Positions 1 to 11,335 of a DNA stretch of 64,000 bases are shown here, in pieces. The first letter of the stretch is position 1. Each line of letters starts with the position of its first letter. The position numbers were made by a program, and so were the translations under genes. The stretch lies in NCBI GenBank assembly GCA_022661535.1, contig JAKULF010000009.1, forward strand, positions 1,364,001 through 1,428,000, given 5' to 3'. Below the pieces are notes generated by a model. The model ran no database searches. It saw nothing but the letters and a program-made list of their open reading frames with translations, and was not told where the DNA came from. The stretch comes from Eutypa lata (taxonomy: Eukaryota; Ascomycota; Sordariomycetes; Xylariales; Diatrypaceae).

Positions 1-2
1 AT

Positions 3-323
3 GTATCGAAATTCCCTGATTTGATCGAACTTCTAATGGCTCGCGGCGCCACCGACGAACAGGTCAGGCTCTTGGTGGGGGACAACCTTCGAGTCTGGGG
101 ATCAATCCAGCAGAGAGCCCAAGAGATCCAAGCTGAAGGTGAAAAGCCCGTCGAAGAAGAGTGGGAAGGGAGAAAGTGGCATAACGGCTGGAAAAGTTCA
201 CCTTACATGTACCGCGAAACCCGGGAAAGGGCAGCGAAAGAGGACTGGGGCGAGCCTGAACAATTCAATGTTGGAAAATCTGGTACTCATGGCGGCCTGG
301 TGAAGGAAGATAAAGACATATAA
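3..323 (+). CDS. Membrane dipeptidase (peptidase M19), C-terminal end only
   Basis: Only the last ~106 codons are in the window; the frame is open from base 3 and ends at a TAA at 321-323. The stretch reading FPDLIELLMARGATDEQVR followed by VGDNLRVW is the closing helix region of fungal renal-type dipeptidases, zinc enzymes that cleave dipeptides. The metal-binding residues lie upstream, outside the window. The tail after VW is long and polar and not diagnostic. The family call rests on the short conserved block, so it is good but not certain. No start codon should be assigned here: the reading frame simply enters from the left edge. Confidence 0.75.
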   Translation, partial: VSKFPDLIELLMARGATDEQVRLLVGDNLRVWGSIQQRAQEIQAEGEKPVEEEWEGRKWHNGWKSSPYMYRETRERAAKEDWGEPEQFNVGKSGTHGGLVKEDKDI

Positions 324-1164
324 CCTCCATCTTTAACTGGCTGAACCTGCATCTTACTTCGAACAAATAAACCATTCTTACTGCTACTTCCAAATTATAT
401 CCATATACCTTCAGGACCCCGTATCTCCGCCGATAGGAATACAATTTTAATATCTACGAGACGAAGAGTAACACTCTATATGCACGTACCTGGGTTGATT
501 TAGAAAAGACATATTTTGTGTAAATTCCAATTTCTATTACCATTTCGTCACGCATCATTGGGTATACCCGAGATTGATTCACAGTGGATTCGCCCTGTAG
601 CCAAATACCACTCTTAACATACAACTATATAAATCGTCAACACCCCACCGTATCACGCAATGCGAATCTCAGAATAACGATATATAGTTACTATATTTAC
701 AGCGGATGAATCCGTCAAGGCCTGGATTCTCCGTTGAGCTAGCGAAAGCGAGCAGCACGGGGGTATAGCCAATAAGACTAGTCTTATTACGAGGCCGATT
801 GTCCTCCGAGCAACTTGGAGTAGAAGAGGGGTTTATCAACCAGTCTTCGGAATAGCAGCGACTACCAGATTACCAAGCAAGTATATCACTAACAAATATG
901 GATTATGACCTAGCACTTATTCCCGCCCTTGACCTATCTTGTCAGATTTCATTCTTTGGGACTGGCTATTGGCTGAGTTGTTTGTACCATACATAGGTAG
1001 TGGTGCATGGCTTCGTCTGAATGCTACCCAGGCGTGACGATACATAATCCAATCGATTTAATGCATCCCAATGACCATAGAATCAACTTTCTTTCTATGC
1101 TTGATTCGAGGCACCTTACAACCCCCCTTTGATAAGTTCGGTGGATCCTCTCCTCGATACCAAC
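324..1164. other. Intergenic, no gene seen
   Basis: No ORF with recognisable similarity on either strand. It contains the 3' flank of the dipeptidase and the upstream region of the P450. An in-frame TTG at 1129 precedes the P450 ATG but is not a credible eukaryotic start. Confidence 0.5.
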
Positions 1165-2981
1165 ATGGCTGTCCTCCCATCGTCTTTGGAAGATGTGCAG
1201 GGATCCTACCTATCCTCAATCTGCCCCCTTCTGAAGCTTACATTGATTTCCCCGGTAGTTGTCCTAGTTGTTTACATCCTTCTCAATGAGGTTGTGCGAC
1301 TACAAACCCGGATCCCAAAGTTACCAGGACCACGGGGCTATCCTCTACTAGGGAGTCTCCCGTCCTTGCGTGGGACAGCAACTTCGGACGAGTACAGGAT
1401 ATGGGCTGAGCGCTACGGTGATGTATTTCAAGTGCAACTGGGCAACGTCCCAGCTGTGATTGTCAACAGTGCTGCCGCAGCTCGGGCGCTATTCATTACC
1501 CAGCGGGAAGCGACAAACTCTCGGCCTGTGTTCCATGTCTTACATAAAAAGGTCCAGCAAGGTAGTTCGGTTATGAGCATTGGGACCAGTCCTTGGGATG
1601 ACAGCTGCAAAAGGCGTCGCAAGGTCGCTGCGACAGCTTTGAACAAAACAAGCACCGAGAGTTATCTACCAGTAAGCACCCACCTATGGAAACTAGTCTA
1701 GCCCCGTTTAACTTGGAGTGGATAGATCCTAGACCTCGAGTCACGAGCTTTCATACAGGATATGCTAGCCATCTGCAAGGGGGGAAAGGAATCGGTCGAC
1801 ATTCTCGATCCTACTCGCAAGTTTGCTTTGAATCTAAGTTTGACGCTGGCCTATGGCACCCGGTAAGCCCAAATTCGGGAGAAGAATGATATCAGTTACT
1901 GATTATGATCCGTATTAAGAGTTGAGGATGTCAAGGATCTACATAGAGACTTAGCAATCTCTGAAATCCTTTATGTTGAAGATCAAATCTCGAAGTTCCG
2001 AAATCCCACGAGCAATTTTTCAAACTATATCCCTCTTTTGAGGCCATTGGACACTATCTCTGTATGGTTTAGGTTAAAAAAGGGATCCCATATGGCAGAT
2101 ATAGGAAAGCGGCGTTACGCATATCACAATGTTTTGCAAGAGAAATTACGGAGGGATATTGCCGACGGAGTTGATCGACCTTGTATTCAGGGGAACGTGT
2201 TGAAAGATCCGGAGAGCAAGGGGCTGACTGAAGGCGAGCTGTTGAGTATTGGTCTAAGCATGTTGGCCGGTGCTGATACCACCAAGCGGTCAATCATGTG
2301 GGCTATTCTGCTTCTTGCCCATCATCAGGACATCCAGGAGAAAGCCTATCAGTCCATCAAAACAGCCGATCCTGAGCTTCTCAAGTCGCCAAACGTTGCG
2401 CACTCCAAGGTTGACTATATCGAAGCGTTCACTAAGGAGGTTGGTCGCTATTTTGTGGTTCAACGTCTTGCGTTGCCTAAGGCTACGTACTCCGAGGTCC
2501 AGTGGAAGGGCGCTACGATACCGCCCAACACTCTCTTGTTTCTGAACGCATGGGCATGTACACGAGGTAAGCTGTTTTCCGGAGGAGATGCTCTTCAACT
2601 GCAAACTAGTCAGTACATAATATGTCTACTGACACTCACTAACCAGATTCTACCCTATTCTCCGATCCTACTACATTTGCGCCAGAGCGTTGGTTGGACG
2701 GCGACCTGACGGCAAATCGACATCAGTATGCATTTGGGATAGGGGGCCGCATGTGTGTGGCAAGTCACGTCGCAACCAAGGCCCTCTACACGGTATTCCT
2801 CCACATCATTTCCCATTTCCAGATCCTTCCAGCCGATGATACGCTAGATCCGATTGTCGCGGACCCCATAGAGGGCTTGCTCGTAAGAGAAAATCCCATT
2901 GCTGGGCCGAAAGCCAAAACGGTGCGGTTCGTGCTTAGAAACGGTGACGTCACAAGACAAATGTTATCTGCAGGATTTTAA
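1165..2981 (+). CDS. Cytochrome P450 (CYP504/phenylacetate-hydroxylase-like)
   Basis: Haem-thiolate monooxygenase of 541 residues, exons 1165-1671, 1726-1862, 1920-2566, 2647-2981; the phases of all three introns (54, 57 and 80 nt) fit. A hydrophobic N-terminal anchor (about residues 25-45) is followed by the proline-rich hinge LPGPRGYPLLG, so it should sit in the ER membrane. The I-helix motif AGADTT, the K-helix ExxR (EVGR), the PERW motif (PER at about 443-445) and the haem loop FGIGGRMC with the axial Cys near 467 are all present, so it looks catalytically complete. The sequence after the Cys, VASHVATKALYT, resembles the phenylacetate hydroxylase family (CYP504 and relatives); the substrate is inferred only. 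The ATG at 1165 is used because it is the first ATG before the anchor. No other biosynthetic core gene is adjacent. Confidence 0.9.
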
Positions 2982-4375
2982 AATAAAAAAACAAGATTGT
3001 CAAGATGCGTGGATAAATAATGGTTACGAATAGCTCTCGGAAAGTGTGGTGTGTGTCATTGTCTAGAAAGGTCTGCACTCGCTCGGTTGCGAGACCGTAA
3101 TACGTACATATTTATATGCCCTAAAAGATTTACGTAAATTGGATATCCCATTAAACATATTTACAATCGGTGACGCATTTGCCGAAAAAGGAGACTTTAT
3201 CTTCAAAAAGAAATGCTACATGCGGTAAAGAAGTTATTTTGTACCGAGTACAGAATCGACGGCACAATAGCTCTTGTAAAAACCCGGGCACCCGGGCACC
3301 TAGATTCGGGATCCCCTCTCCGGATGCCGGATGGGAGGAAAGGAAACTCGGCGAAGAGTTCACTATAGCCCATGTTACCTGCTAATGAAATACGATTTGT
3401 TACGGGGGTCTTACCTCTCTACATAGTTGCAGGCAAGTCCAAAAAGTGGACACTAATAGGTTATCTTTCCTGAATACCTAGCTCTTCCCGAGAGCCTCCC
3501 CTGGGTAACACGCACGAAGGAGTTTAGGTTGCTGGGTTGCTCGTACAATTAGTTCAGTGTTTTAAAGATGACGGGCAGGGTCTAACATACGGTTCCATGT
3601 GGAACTGCAATCGTTCGCTTGCTAAACGAATATAGGACCAGCTTTCTTGAACGCGACCCAGCTGCCCGTGATTCAATCGATAGAAATCCAACCAATTAGA
3701 AACCACATATTACATAAACGAGTTTCGAACAAGTCTCGCGTGATGTTTGTCGTTTGGTGGGTAATCATCTTAAATAGGTTTACTCGATACGTTATGCCGC
3801 TGTGAATAATAAGAGAGGCCGCAGGCGTTGCACCCGAGCACGCTGCGGTAAGTTTCACCCACTTCCCTTGACGGCTTGGCAACGTGAGCTTAAGCCGACT
3901 TAAGCTTTGCTGATCCGCTCCTCCCCGAGTTGAGTCTCCACAAAAGAAAAGGACCCCGGATGTCAATCAATATTATCCCAGTAAAATATTTAGGAGTCAA
4001 AAAACAAAAGGGGGCTTAAAAAAAGAATAGAAACGAAGCAAACAAGACCAGAGATAGAAGACCGTGAAGTTCTCGAAGTCTTGTTATAGGCTGCCATCAG
4101 TCCAAAGTTTCGTACAAGCTGTATCGTTATAGACACAGATATAATGGCCCAGAGTAGTTGAAAGACGTAACTAAATGCTTTGTCACACTCCCATACAGAA
4201 ACATAAGGTAGGGTTGCAATTGGTGGTGTACCATTAGTAAGTGAGGTAAGTAAGATTGATGGGTAGATATAAGTAGCATGCTGCGCGACCTCGTTCTCGC
4301 GCATCCTCGAGTACGTAATTCTGTCTATACTACCTACCTACCTACCTATATGACGATAGATATCCCGTTCGCAAG
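2982..4375. other. Intergenic, no gene seen
   Basis: ORFs up to about 100 codons exist on both strands but none has recognisable motifs or splice continuity. A short (CTAC)n run lies at about 4331-4347, just upstream of the peroxidase start. Confidence 0.5.
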
Positions 4376-6196
4376 ATGTCTCTCGCCTCCGGAATCCAGC
4401 GTGCGGCCCTTGTGGCAACCGGCCTGCTCCCCCACCATAGCGTCGCGGCCTTCTACTATCCAGACCCGCAGACCTCGCTTCTCGAGCACATCCTGGTTGA
4501 CAACTGGGGAGCCTACGCCTCGAACTTCTCGTCCGCCATCACGCCGTGCACCCGATACGTGACGGAGCTCGGGGACGCCGCGCTGAACTCCGGGCGAACT
4601 TCCGCCGCCCAGTGGATACGTGTTGGCTTCCATGATTTCACGACGGCTGATGTCGCGGCGGGCACTGGGGGCATGGATGCGAGCATAGGCTGGGAGACGT
4701 TTAGATCCGATAATAATGGCCCTGCGTTCAACGACAGCTTTTTGTTTTGGAGACCGTTCGTAAATGAGCATGTCTCGAGTAAGTGGTGGTTCACTTGTAC
4801 ATGGTTGCATGGTTGATAGTAGCTGACTTCTCGGGTACATAGTGGCGGATATGGTCGCTATGGGCTCGGTTATGTCGCTGAACGTCTGCGGTGGACAACG
4901 TATCCCGTTTAGACCGGGTCGTATTGATGCGACAGGCCCGGATTCAAATGAGGCTGTTCCGGCACCGGAGATGGGTCTCGATGAGACTTTAGAAATATTC
5001 TCAAAAGCAGGTTTCAACACGGCAGATGCCATTGGCTTGACGGCTTGTGGTCATACAATGGGCAGTGTCCACCACGTAAGTCTAACCATTTCTATATATC
5101 TGTTCCAGACCCTGTTATCTGACTTGTCGTCGTTGTTATATAGGAGGGCTTTCCCAACGTCTCCCCTGAATCAGCAGTCACCCCTAATAACACTAACGGC
5201 GGGGTCGATTTCGATACCACTCGCGGAGCGTTCGATCCCAAGGTAGTCTATGAATACATCGATAATGCTGGGGCTCGGGGTGGACCACTGGTCACTAGCT
5301 TCAATGTCACTGCGAGGTCAGACCTTCGTCTCTATGAGGCCGATAACAACGAGACGATGAAGGCGTTGTACGACCAAGGCGATGGCTTCCAAAACACTTG
5401 CGTAGACCTATTAACCCGCATGGTCGACACTGTCCCTACAGGCGTCACGTTGGGGAAGCCACTGAGTCCGATGACGATCAAGCCCATCAATGTCACGTAC
5501 GATCTAGACGACGGCTCCAACGTATCTCTATCTGGTCGTATACGAGTGAGTCAACACATGGAAACAGGCAGTTGGGAGGGTGTCACTGAATTTGGTCTAT
5601 AGGTTCTATCGAGCGTTGGAGGCCCCAACGCTACGAATGTCATTATGACCTTATCCAACGGGTTTTCAACGGACCTAACACCCGAAGCGGAGACTGGCTC
5701 CTCGGTTTTCGGAGGTGATCCATCAGGCGTGCCAAACCAGGCACAGGGGGTAACCACCTATTTCCCGTTCGCAGTGGTTGTGGCCGACGTCGGCGATGCC
5801 CATAACTTTACGGTCTCAGGAGATGGCATCGAATCTCAGACCTTCCCAATTCAGAGCCCCGATACATTCATTGTGCCCAGTAGGACGATAATATCGGGAA
5901 CGACCGTCAGCGTGACCGTGGCCCATGCTATCGACGGCCCTGCATTTGTAGGCGGGCCAGTGGTACGAGTCGCTGCCCCTGTAGCCCAGCTAGGCACATT
6001 GGGACCGAAGATTGTCTCGCAGGACGTTGAATTGTCGGCAGTTGAAAAAGGCGCTGAAACGGGTGGTTTCGTACTATGGCAGGGGACAATGGATGTCCAA
6101 GACCTTGTTACAGGTGGTGTGAGCATCAAAATTCTGGGAGCCGATGACTCTGCATTGGATACACTTCTCATAAGTGCAGGAGACGCCGGCTGGTAA
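4376..6196 (+). CDS. Secreted fungal haem peroxidase
   Basis: Plant/fungal-type (class II-like) haem peroxidase of 543 residues, exons 4376-4778, 4843-5075, 5144-5545, 5603-6196; introns of 64, 68 and 57 nt fit in phase. The distal haem pocket is visible as WIRVGFHDF, with catalytic Arg about 82 and His about 86. The proximal haem ligand is in LTACGHTMG, His about 205. A moderately hydrophobic N-terminus ending near SVAAF suggests a signal peptide, and many N-x-S/T sites fit secretion. Beyond the ~300-residue peroxidase core lies a C-terminal half with beta-rich, Thr/Val-rich sequence of unclear role, making the protein longer than lignin or manganese peroxidases. I see no Mn-site signature I could defend. 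The reaction would be H2O2-dependent one-electron oxidation; the physiological substrate is unknown. Confidence 0.88.
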
Positions 6197-7150
6197 ATCC
6201 TGCAGTGGTGTCCCTGATAGCTATATGAACATTTAGGACAGATCCTTCTCCTCCATCTTAGCGTTGCATTCTTTATCCTATCTTCACGCCTCATTATACA
6301 ATACAGCTTCCGTTCGGCCTACCACAGTTATCCCTACAATGGTAGAATCATGCAGGTGGTGCAGAATCATAGGCCGAAGAGCAAAAAGGCTTAACTGCTC
6401 TGGTAAACCCCGAGGGGTTTCCGGTTTCGTACTTCTCGGTTCCGGCCCCATTCGGAACCCGGAGACGAAGGTACACTTATATTTCTTGATTGGTTTTCGA
6501 CCCGGTAAGGTATTAAGATGCGCTATGCTATCCTATAAACCTGGTTAGTAGAGATGCCAGGCATAGGCACTGGTTCCACAATAGCCTACCTGCTCCTGAT
6601 TACCACGGCAGCCGAAATCCGAAGGACTGTTCATTTCATTCGGTGCCTGGATTCGTGACGTGCCGACCGGGGGTTCGCTAAGTTGCCTATAAACTCTAGA
6701 TGTCTCACGGATGTCGAATACTCTAAGCAAACTAAAATGTCTGCGGGTACTGCGGTAGTTGCGGACGGCCGCTAATGTCCGGGAGACTCCACTTATTTTC
6801 GGAGCTCCGTCACGCCAAGCTTCCAAATGCTCGCGGTCTATCCCCCCCATCTCGAACGGTGCGCTATGCTAGATGATATATCAACAACTTAGACAATAGG
6901 CACGACTTTCATCTCTAATCTTCCTTTTTAAAACATTTGTTGCAACATAGGTATTATAAAATAAGAATACGACAAGGTCCTACCTATACCCATTGGTCTC
7001 CTTTCTGTCGTAAAATAGCAAGACATGGCAGGCCTCCAATCGCAAACACCTTGTCGCCTACAGAGAATTTCGGAGGTCCAATTCCTAAAAGGTTGGTCGA
7101 TGTGTTGAATAAAGCGAAATGACCAAACAGTAAAACGGCAAGCACGAACC
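6197..7150. other. Intergenic, no gene seen
   Basis: Several unrelated short ORFs on both strands and no domain signature. It separates the peroxidase from the HET relic. Confidence 0.5.
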
Positions 7151-7151
7151 G

Positions 7152-7700
7152 CTATTTATTTTTATTTGTTGTAGGATTTGTTTTGCTATCGAATCCACGA
7201 TTAACTAAGAGTGCTGACTTAGCCAGTGACACCTCTTGGATGATCCATAGTCGATAGAGATATTTCAAGTTCTCGAACTCCAAGAGAGAATCCCAGTCAC
7301 GGTTTCCGACCCTGTTAAAGTCTTCATCACTATGTTTGCACATCTCCGGGTAGCTTTGGAGCCACTCGAAGAGGATAGAAGGTCACAGTCGGCCTCTGCC
7401 CTGTGCTTCAGTGAATCTTCTATGCACATCGTCAATACGGGCTAGCGATCCTTTTCATCGTGTATAGAACGAGTTGGACTATACTGACTTTTCCGAGCCA
7501 CGACAGAACTAGGTTAGCTGTTGAATATATCTGACACATAAGAGCGACTTGGTGACCTCTTTCCGAGACGTTATATTGGTTGATGCAGAGTGACCCTACC
7601 CATATAGTCATTGCTTTGAGATGACCTGGATTATACCACCGCACACCATCCCATGTGCTCTCGTGTCCTGGCTGTTGCAGTCAGACTAGCTTATTAAGCT
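7152..7700 (-). pseudogene. Decayed HET-domain gene fragment
   Basis: Minus-strand translation gives two separated pieces of a HET domain: one containing IWVGSLCINQYNVSERGHQV (near 7600-7545) with QIYSTANLVLSWLG after it, and one downstream with YRLWIIQEVSLAK (near 7250-7200). These match the canonical HET blocks (the WxDALCINQ, ERxxQVxLM and RxWxxQE regions) in the right order. The pieces lie in different frames separated by stops, no start or downstream part is recognisable, and intact genes of this family are far longer. HET proteins trigger incompatibility cell death in filamentous fungi; this copy cannot encode one. Confidence 0.75.
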
Positions 7701-8726
7701 CATGGAGGAGGATAATCCCATTTCCAAAGCTCTGTAATAGATATATGTCTTCGTAGCTACCTATCCCTAGTTATAGAGCTCCTCGGACATTTATCACTAT
7801 ATTGCTATATGCCCTACATAAAGCTTCATATGCCATACTACGCCCTGTCTGCTCAGTCCGTACGTGAAAAAAGCTGAATGTTTAGTGATGTTATGGTCAT
7901 CATCGATCTATATGAAAGATGACTGACATCTACGGATACTTCAAATTTCAAGCTTCGGCTATATGACCTATTCCGCATTATCAATATTTAACCGATTCCG
8001 CTTTGTTGACCCAGAACTTCCTAAAGAACTTGGTGACACTAGATTCTGGAGAGAGCTGCAGCCCAAATATTCGAAGCTTACAAACGTAGATATTACTCCA
8101 TTCCCGAAGTGGAGAACTCAATAATGTGACTTTGGTGAATTCTGATAGGACTTTTGCATATGGAAGCTAACCTATTGCAAGTCCTGCAAATACTATGATG
8201 CAGCATTTATGATAGCGATGATAAGTCATATAGGTATGAACTACGATCGCTCAGTCGTCCAGCTGAACGTCCCACGACAACTTACGTGGCGCCCAGCTAC
8301 GATACTGAGGAACAAGACTATAGTCATGATCAGACCACGACAAGTTCGGCTTATGAAGGATCCGCTTTGCTTTACGCAGTTGTACAGGATTGTGTGCCTT
8401 GCCTGTCAGAGATATATGCGATCTGACATGTTCGAATGGTAAAGGGCTTTACACTTTTGTCCACCTATATAATATTATGTGTACTCTAGGATGAAGCTCA
8501 TATTCTAAACGATGAATACTAAATCTGGGATAGTTGCATGCCATTATAGTGGAAATACGTGATACCAAGCATGTACCTGATGATCAAAAGGGAAAGTCAG
8601 GCTTTGAACTGTGAGACCTAGATAGGCAATAGGCCCTAGTAGTTAGAAGACGCTGGTAAACATTGCAATGTCGTGGCAGACAGGTAACACCATGATTTAG
8701 ACGCCCTAACCGCAAAGAGGTAACTA
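7701..8726. other. Intergenic, no gene seen
   Basis: It may include further decayed remains of the HET gene upstream of the recognisable fragment, but I could not identify any. A 77-codon plus-strand ORF at 8209-8442 has no recognisable feature. Confidence 0.45.
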
Positions 8727-9291
8727 CTGTAGCGGGAAGCTTAGTAGGCCGACAACTATTATTTTCAAAAATAACCGTTGCTCAGAAAATAACCGTTGCC
8801 TACCAAAAAAGCGTTGCTTGCTTTTTGGCGCTAGAGTTACCGGAATATTCGCGGCGCTTGCAATTATATATACCTTAATTTCTAGGCAATTATTGTGATG
8901 TGATAATTGTAACTCGTAATCCGTAATCCATAGCTTGCCTTGTATGTATATAAATCTAAATTGCCCTATATGTATTGTATGTATTATATGTATTGTAAAG
9001 AAGTAAGTACTTAGTAAGTAATTTGTAAGTGCATGGTTCAATTCGGTGCAGGACTGTTTTTTTTTGGGTAGCTTACCTAGTCGATGAATCTAGCCAATCA
9101 GAGCGTCGGTATCGTCGACCCACTACCTTTTAAGCCAATCAGCGCATACGCTCCATTTGGTGAGCAACGCTTTTTTTCTGAGCAACGGTTATTTTCTGAG
9201 CAACGGTTGTTTCCCTATAGATTGAAAGTTATACAGAACAACGCTTATTTTCAAAAAAACCATTGTTGGCTCCCTGCCAGCCCCGCTGCAG
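8727..9291. mobile_element. Non-autonomous TA-flanked inverted-repeat element (MITE), 565 bp
   Basis: The ends are inverted repeats: the left end begins CTGTAGCGGG and the right end finishes CCCCGCTGCAG, and the similarity continues inward (CAAC..TT..TTTTCAAAAATAACCG on the left against the complement of the right). A TA dinucleotide flanks both sides (8725-8726 and 9292-9293), the target duplication expected of Tc1/mariner-type transposases. Inside the termini are subterminal repeats built around GCAACGGTTATTTTCTGA, in opposite orientation at the two ends. No transposase ORF is present, so it must have been mobilised in trans. The terminal repeats are imperfect, so the copy is not very recent. 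Confidence 0.75.
9162..9216 (+). repeat. Tandem 18 bp subterminal repeats of the MITE
   Basis: Three adjacent copies of a GAGCAACGsTTwTTTTCT-like unit (9162-9179, 9180-9197, 9198-9216), with a fourth degenerate copy near 9234-9252. The complementary unit occurs twice at the left end (about 8770-8815). They may be transposase-binding sites. Confidence 0.7.
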
Positions 9292-9952
9292 TATTTGACG
9301 ATGGTACGACTAGTTGCCTAACCAAGGATTTGCTTTCAAGATAGTTAGTTCGAGCCCCTCTAAATCAAATGATCGTCCACGTCCCCTGTTTCGCTTTCAG
9401 ATGATATAGATGACTCGCATCTACTACCCCGCTTGTTGTTTACGTGCCCGATCCCGAATCTGAGGGATGACTCCTGTTCTCGGGGGGCATGCAGGGCCTT
9501 GTTGTTGGTCTAACGATGAACTCGTGGCGTCACGCGCGTTGAATCGCGCTGTACACCGCTATTCCTAATAAGTGGGCGCTGGTCTAGAAGCGCGGTTTGA
9601 CCCACAAATGCTATAGGGCAAGAGACGTCCACCCTCCCCGCTGCCGCTGCACCTCACCGGTGGAGTCCTGCACGACCAAGTGGCCTGCGGTTGAGTTGCC
9701 TGAGTAGGAGCTTGGGCTAGCATGCAGGATATAGTGGGAAAGCCCAGCTTGCTATTCCGGTGTCGCTCAGGGGTTGGTTAGTCTGTCTGATATCTTATAA
9801 GCTCTCCTCGAGACTGCGGTTTCTCGGAGTCATGATTTCTTTCTTAGCTCTCTCAGCTTATAGCTAATCGACTGTTATCTTCGAACCGCTCTTTTCTCTC
9901 ACACGCACTTTCCGGGCAAATCTTCGTTGCTTGCAATCTTATTCAGAATATA
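9292..9952. other. Intergenic, upstream region of the Tpt1-like gene
   Basis: No gene seen. Pyrimidine-rich sequence just before the start at 9953 (about 9830-9910) is typical of fungal promoters and 5' leaders. Confidence 0.45.
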
Positions 9953-10960
9953 ATGGCCGCCGCATCTGTCCTCATTCCCCTGTCGACTATCAACCAGAAC
10001 GGTGGTGTTCTCCCTCCTAGCGCTCTTGTGCAGCATAACCCACGTCACGGGCGAAGCCGTGCCTATAGTACTAAGGGGAAGGGGGGAGGTCGTGGTTACA
10101 ACGTTGTTGAGGATCGTGACGTTGTCATCGCCAAGGCGGTGGCCTTTGTCCTGAAGCGTAGTGTGCCTGAAAGCGAGGCGAGCGAGGACGACGAGGAGGC
10201 AGGCCACCTGCATTCTGATGCCGAGGGCTGGGTATCCGTCGCCCATGTCGTAAGTGATTTCCCCGACACATTCGTAGCTGGTCGGGGAAAAGATTCTAAC
10301 ATGAATGTTTCCTAGCTCGAGCACCCCAAGATAGCCGATCTCGGCGCAACGCTAAAAGACCTCCAACGGATCGTCTCAACGTCGAACAAGTCTCGCTTTG
10401 CCCTCCGCCAGCGTCCAGAAGCCACTGCGGAAGATGCAACGACCTACCAGGTCCGCCCCAACTCGAAGCGAAACATTGTCAGTGAGCCCGTTTTAGTAGG
10501 CGAGCAATTCACCACCGAGACGGAGGACCTGCCTGAGTTCATCGTCTACGAGACGTCATACCAGGGGTATCCCCTCATTCTTGCCTCTGGAGGCATCAAG
10601 CGAGCTGGCGGGTCCACTCACTTGTCTTTCTCACCCGTCACTCCGGACCGCGCCAGCGACGCGGATGTGAGCATATGGATTGAGCTTCGGTCTGCTCTGG
10701 AAGCAGCACCGGAGATTAAGTGGCAGAGGACCGAATCCGGCAGCATCGTCACTGCTGCCGAGGAGGTCCCCAAGGCCCTTTGGAAGAAGGCTGTCGCCCG
10801 CCGGTCGGACGTCGGTCTGCTGTTTGAAGATGGCGAGGTGCGCCAGGAAGTCCCCGAGGCTCTCAGAAAGGGGGCTAAGGGCAAGGGCAAGAAGGGCAAG
10901 GGATCCCTGCAGACCCGTGGTGATGACGAGTCTGGCAGTGCCAGTGCCAGCGACGAATAA
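9953..10960 (+). CDS. Divergent tRNA 2'-phosphotransferase (Tpt1/KptA family) protein
   Basis: 313 residues, exons 9953-10249 and 10316-10960, one 66 nt intron in phase 0. Co-linear similarity to Tpt1 can be followed along the chain: RDVVIAKAVAFVLKR against the N-terminal winged-helix block, DAEGWVSVAHVLEHP, LKDLQRIV then SRFAL, and in the second lobe YPLILASGG then THLSFSP. Tpt1 removes the 2'-phosphate left on tRNA by fungal splicing ligase, using NAD+. The catalytic Arg-His pair (LRH in yeast) reads LKR here, and the last catalytic Arg region (SRNH) reads GGSTH, so only one of the four Arg/His residues is clearly kept. The tail is Lys/Gly-rich (KGKGKKGKG) and then acidic. It may be a paralogue that lost the phosphotransferase reaction. 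The ABC transporter converges on it 375 nt downstream. Confidence 0.78.
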
Positions 10961-11335
10961 TGAAATAGACTAGGTGCCCAAAAGGAACTAGCCCGCTGGC
11001 GTAGGGTTGGTGTCCGGGTGATAAACACGCATTGGGGGTTCGTGTGGGTTATAGTCCGAAATTAGATACTTAGAAACATGAAATGATATCCTGCCGTCTG
11101 GGGAGATAGAAGACCCGGCGATAATGCACACAAAGCGCGGTTGTGCACAATCAAATCTGAATATTTGCATACTATCAGCCAGTGTTAAATAAATATTTGA
11201 AATGACGAGGATCTTTTTCTCATTGGGATATGGTATGTACACCATATGCTTTAAAATCCGTATATAACAATATAGCGGGGATTCTCGACAATCAGGAGAA
11301 TACAACTTGAATTGGACAGTGCAATTCCCAAATAA

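Noticed and set aside
1129..1164. TTG-initiated upstream extension of the P450
   Set aside because: TTG is not a normal nuclear start codon; the ATG at 1165 gives the standard N-terminal anchor.
8724..9041. 105-codon minus-strand ORF
   Set aside because: It spans the left end of the MITE and has the low-complexity Tyr/Ile/Thr content of translated AT-rich repeat DNA.
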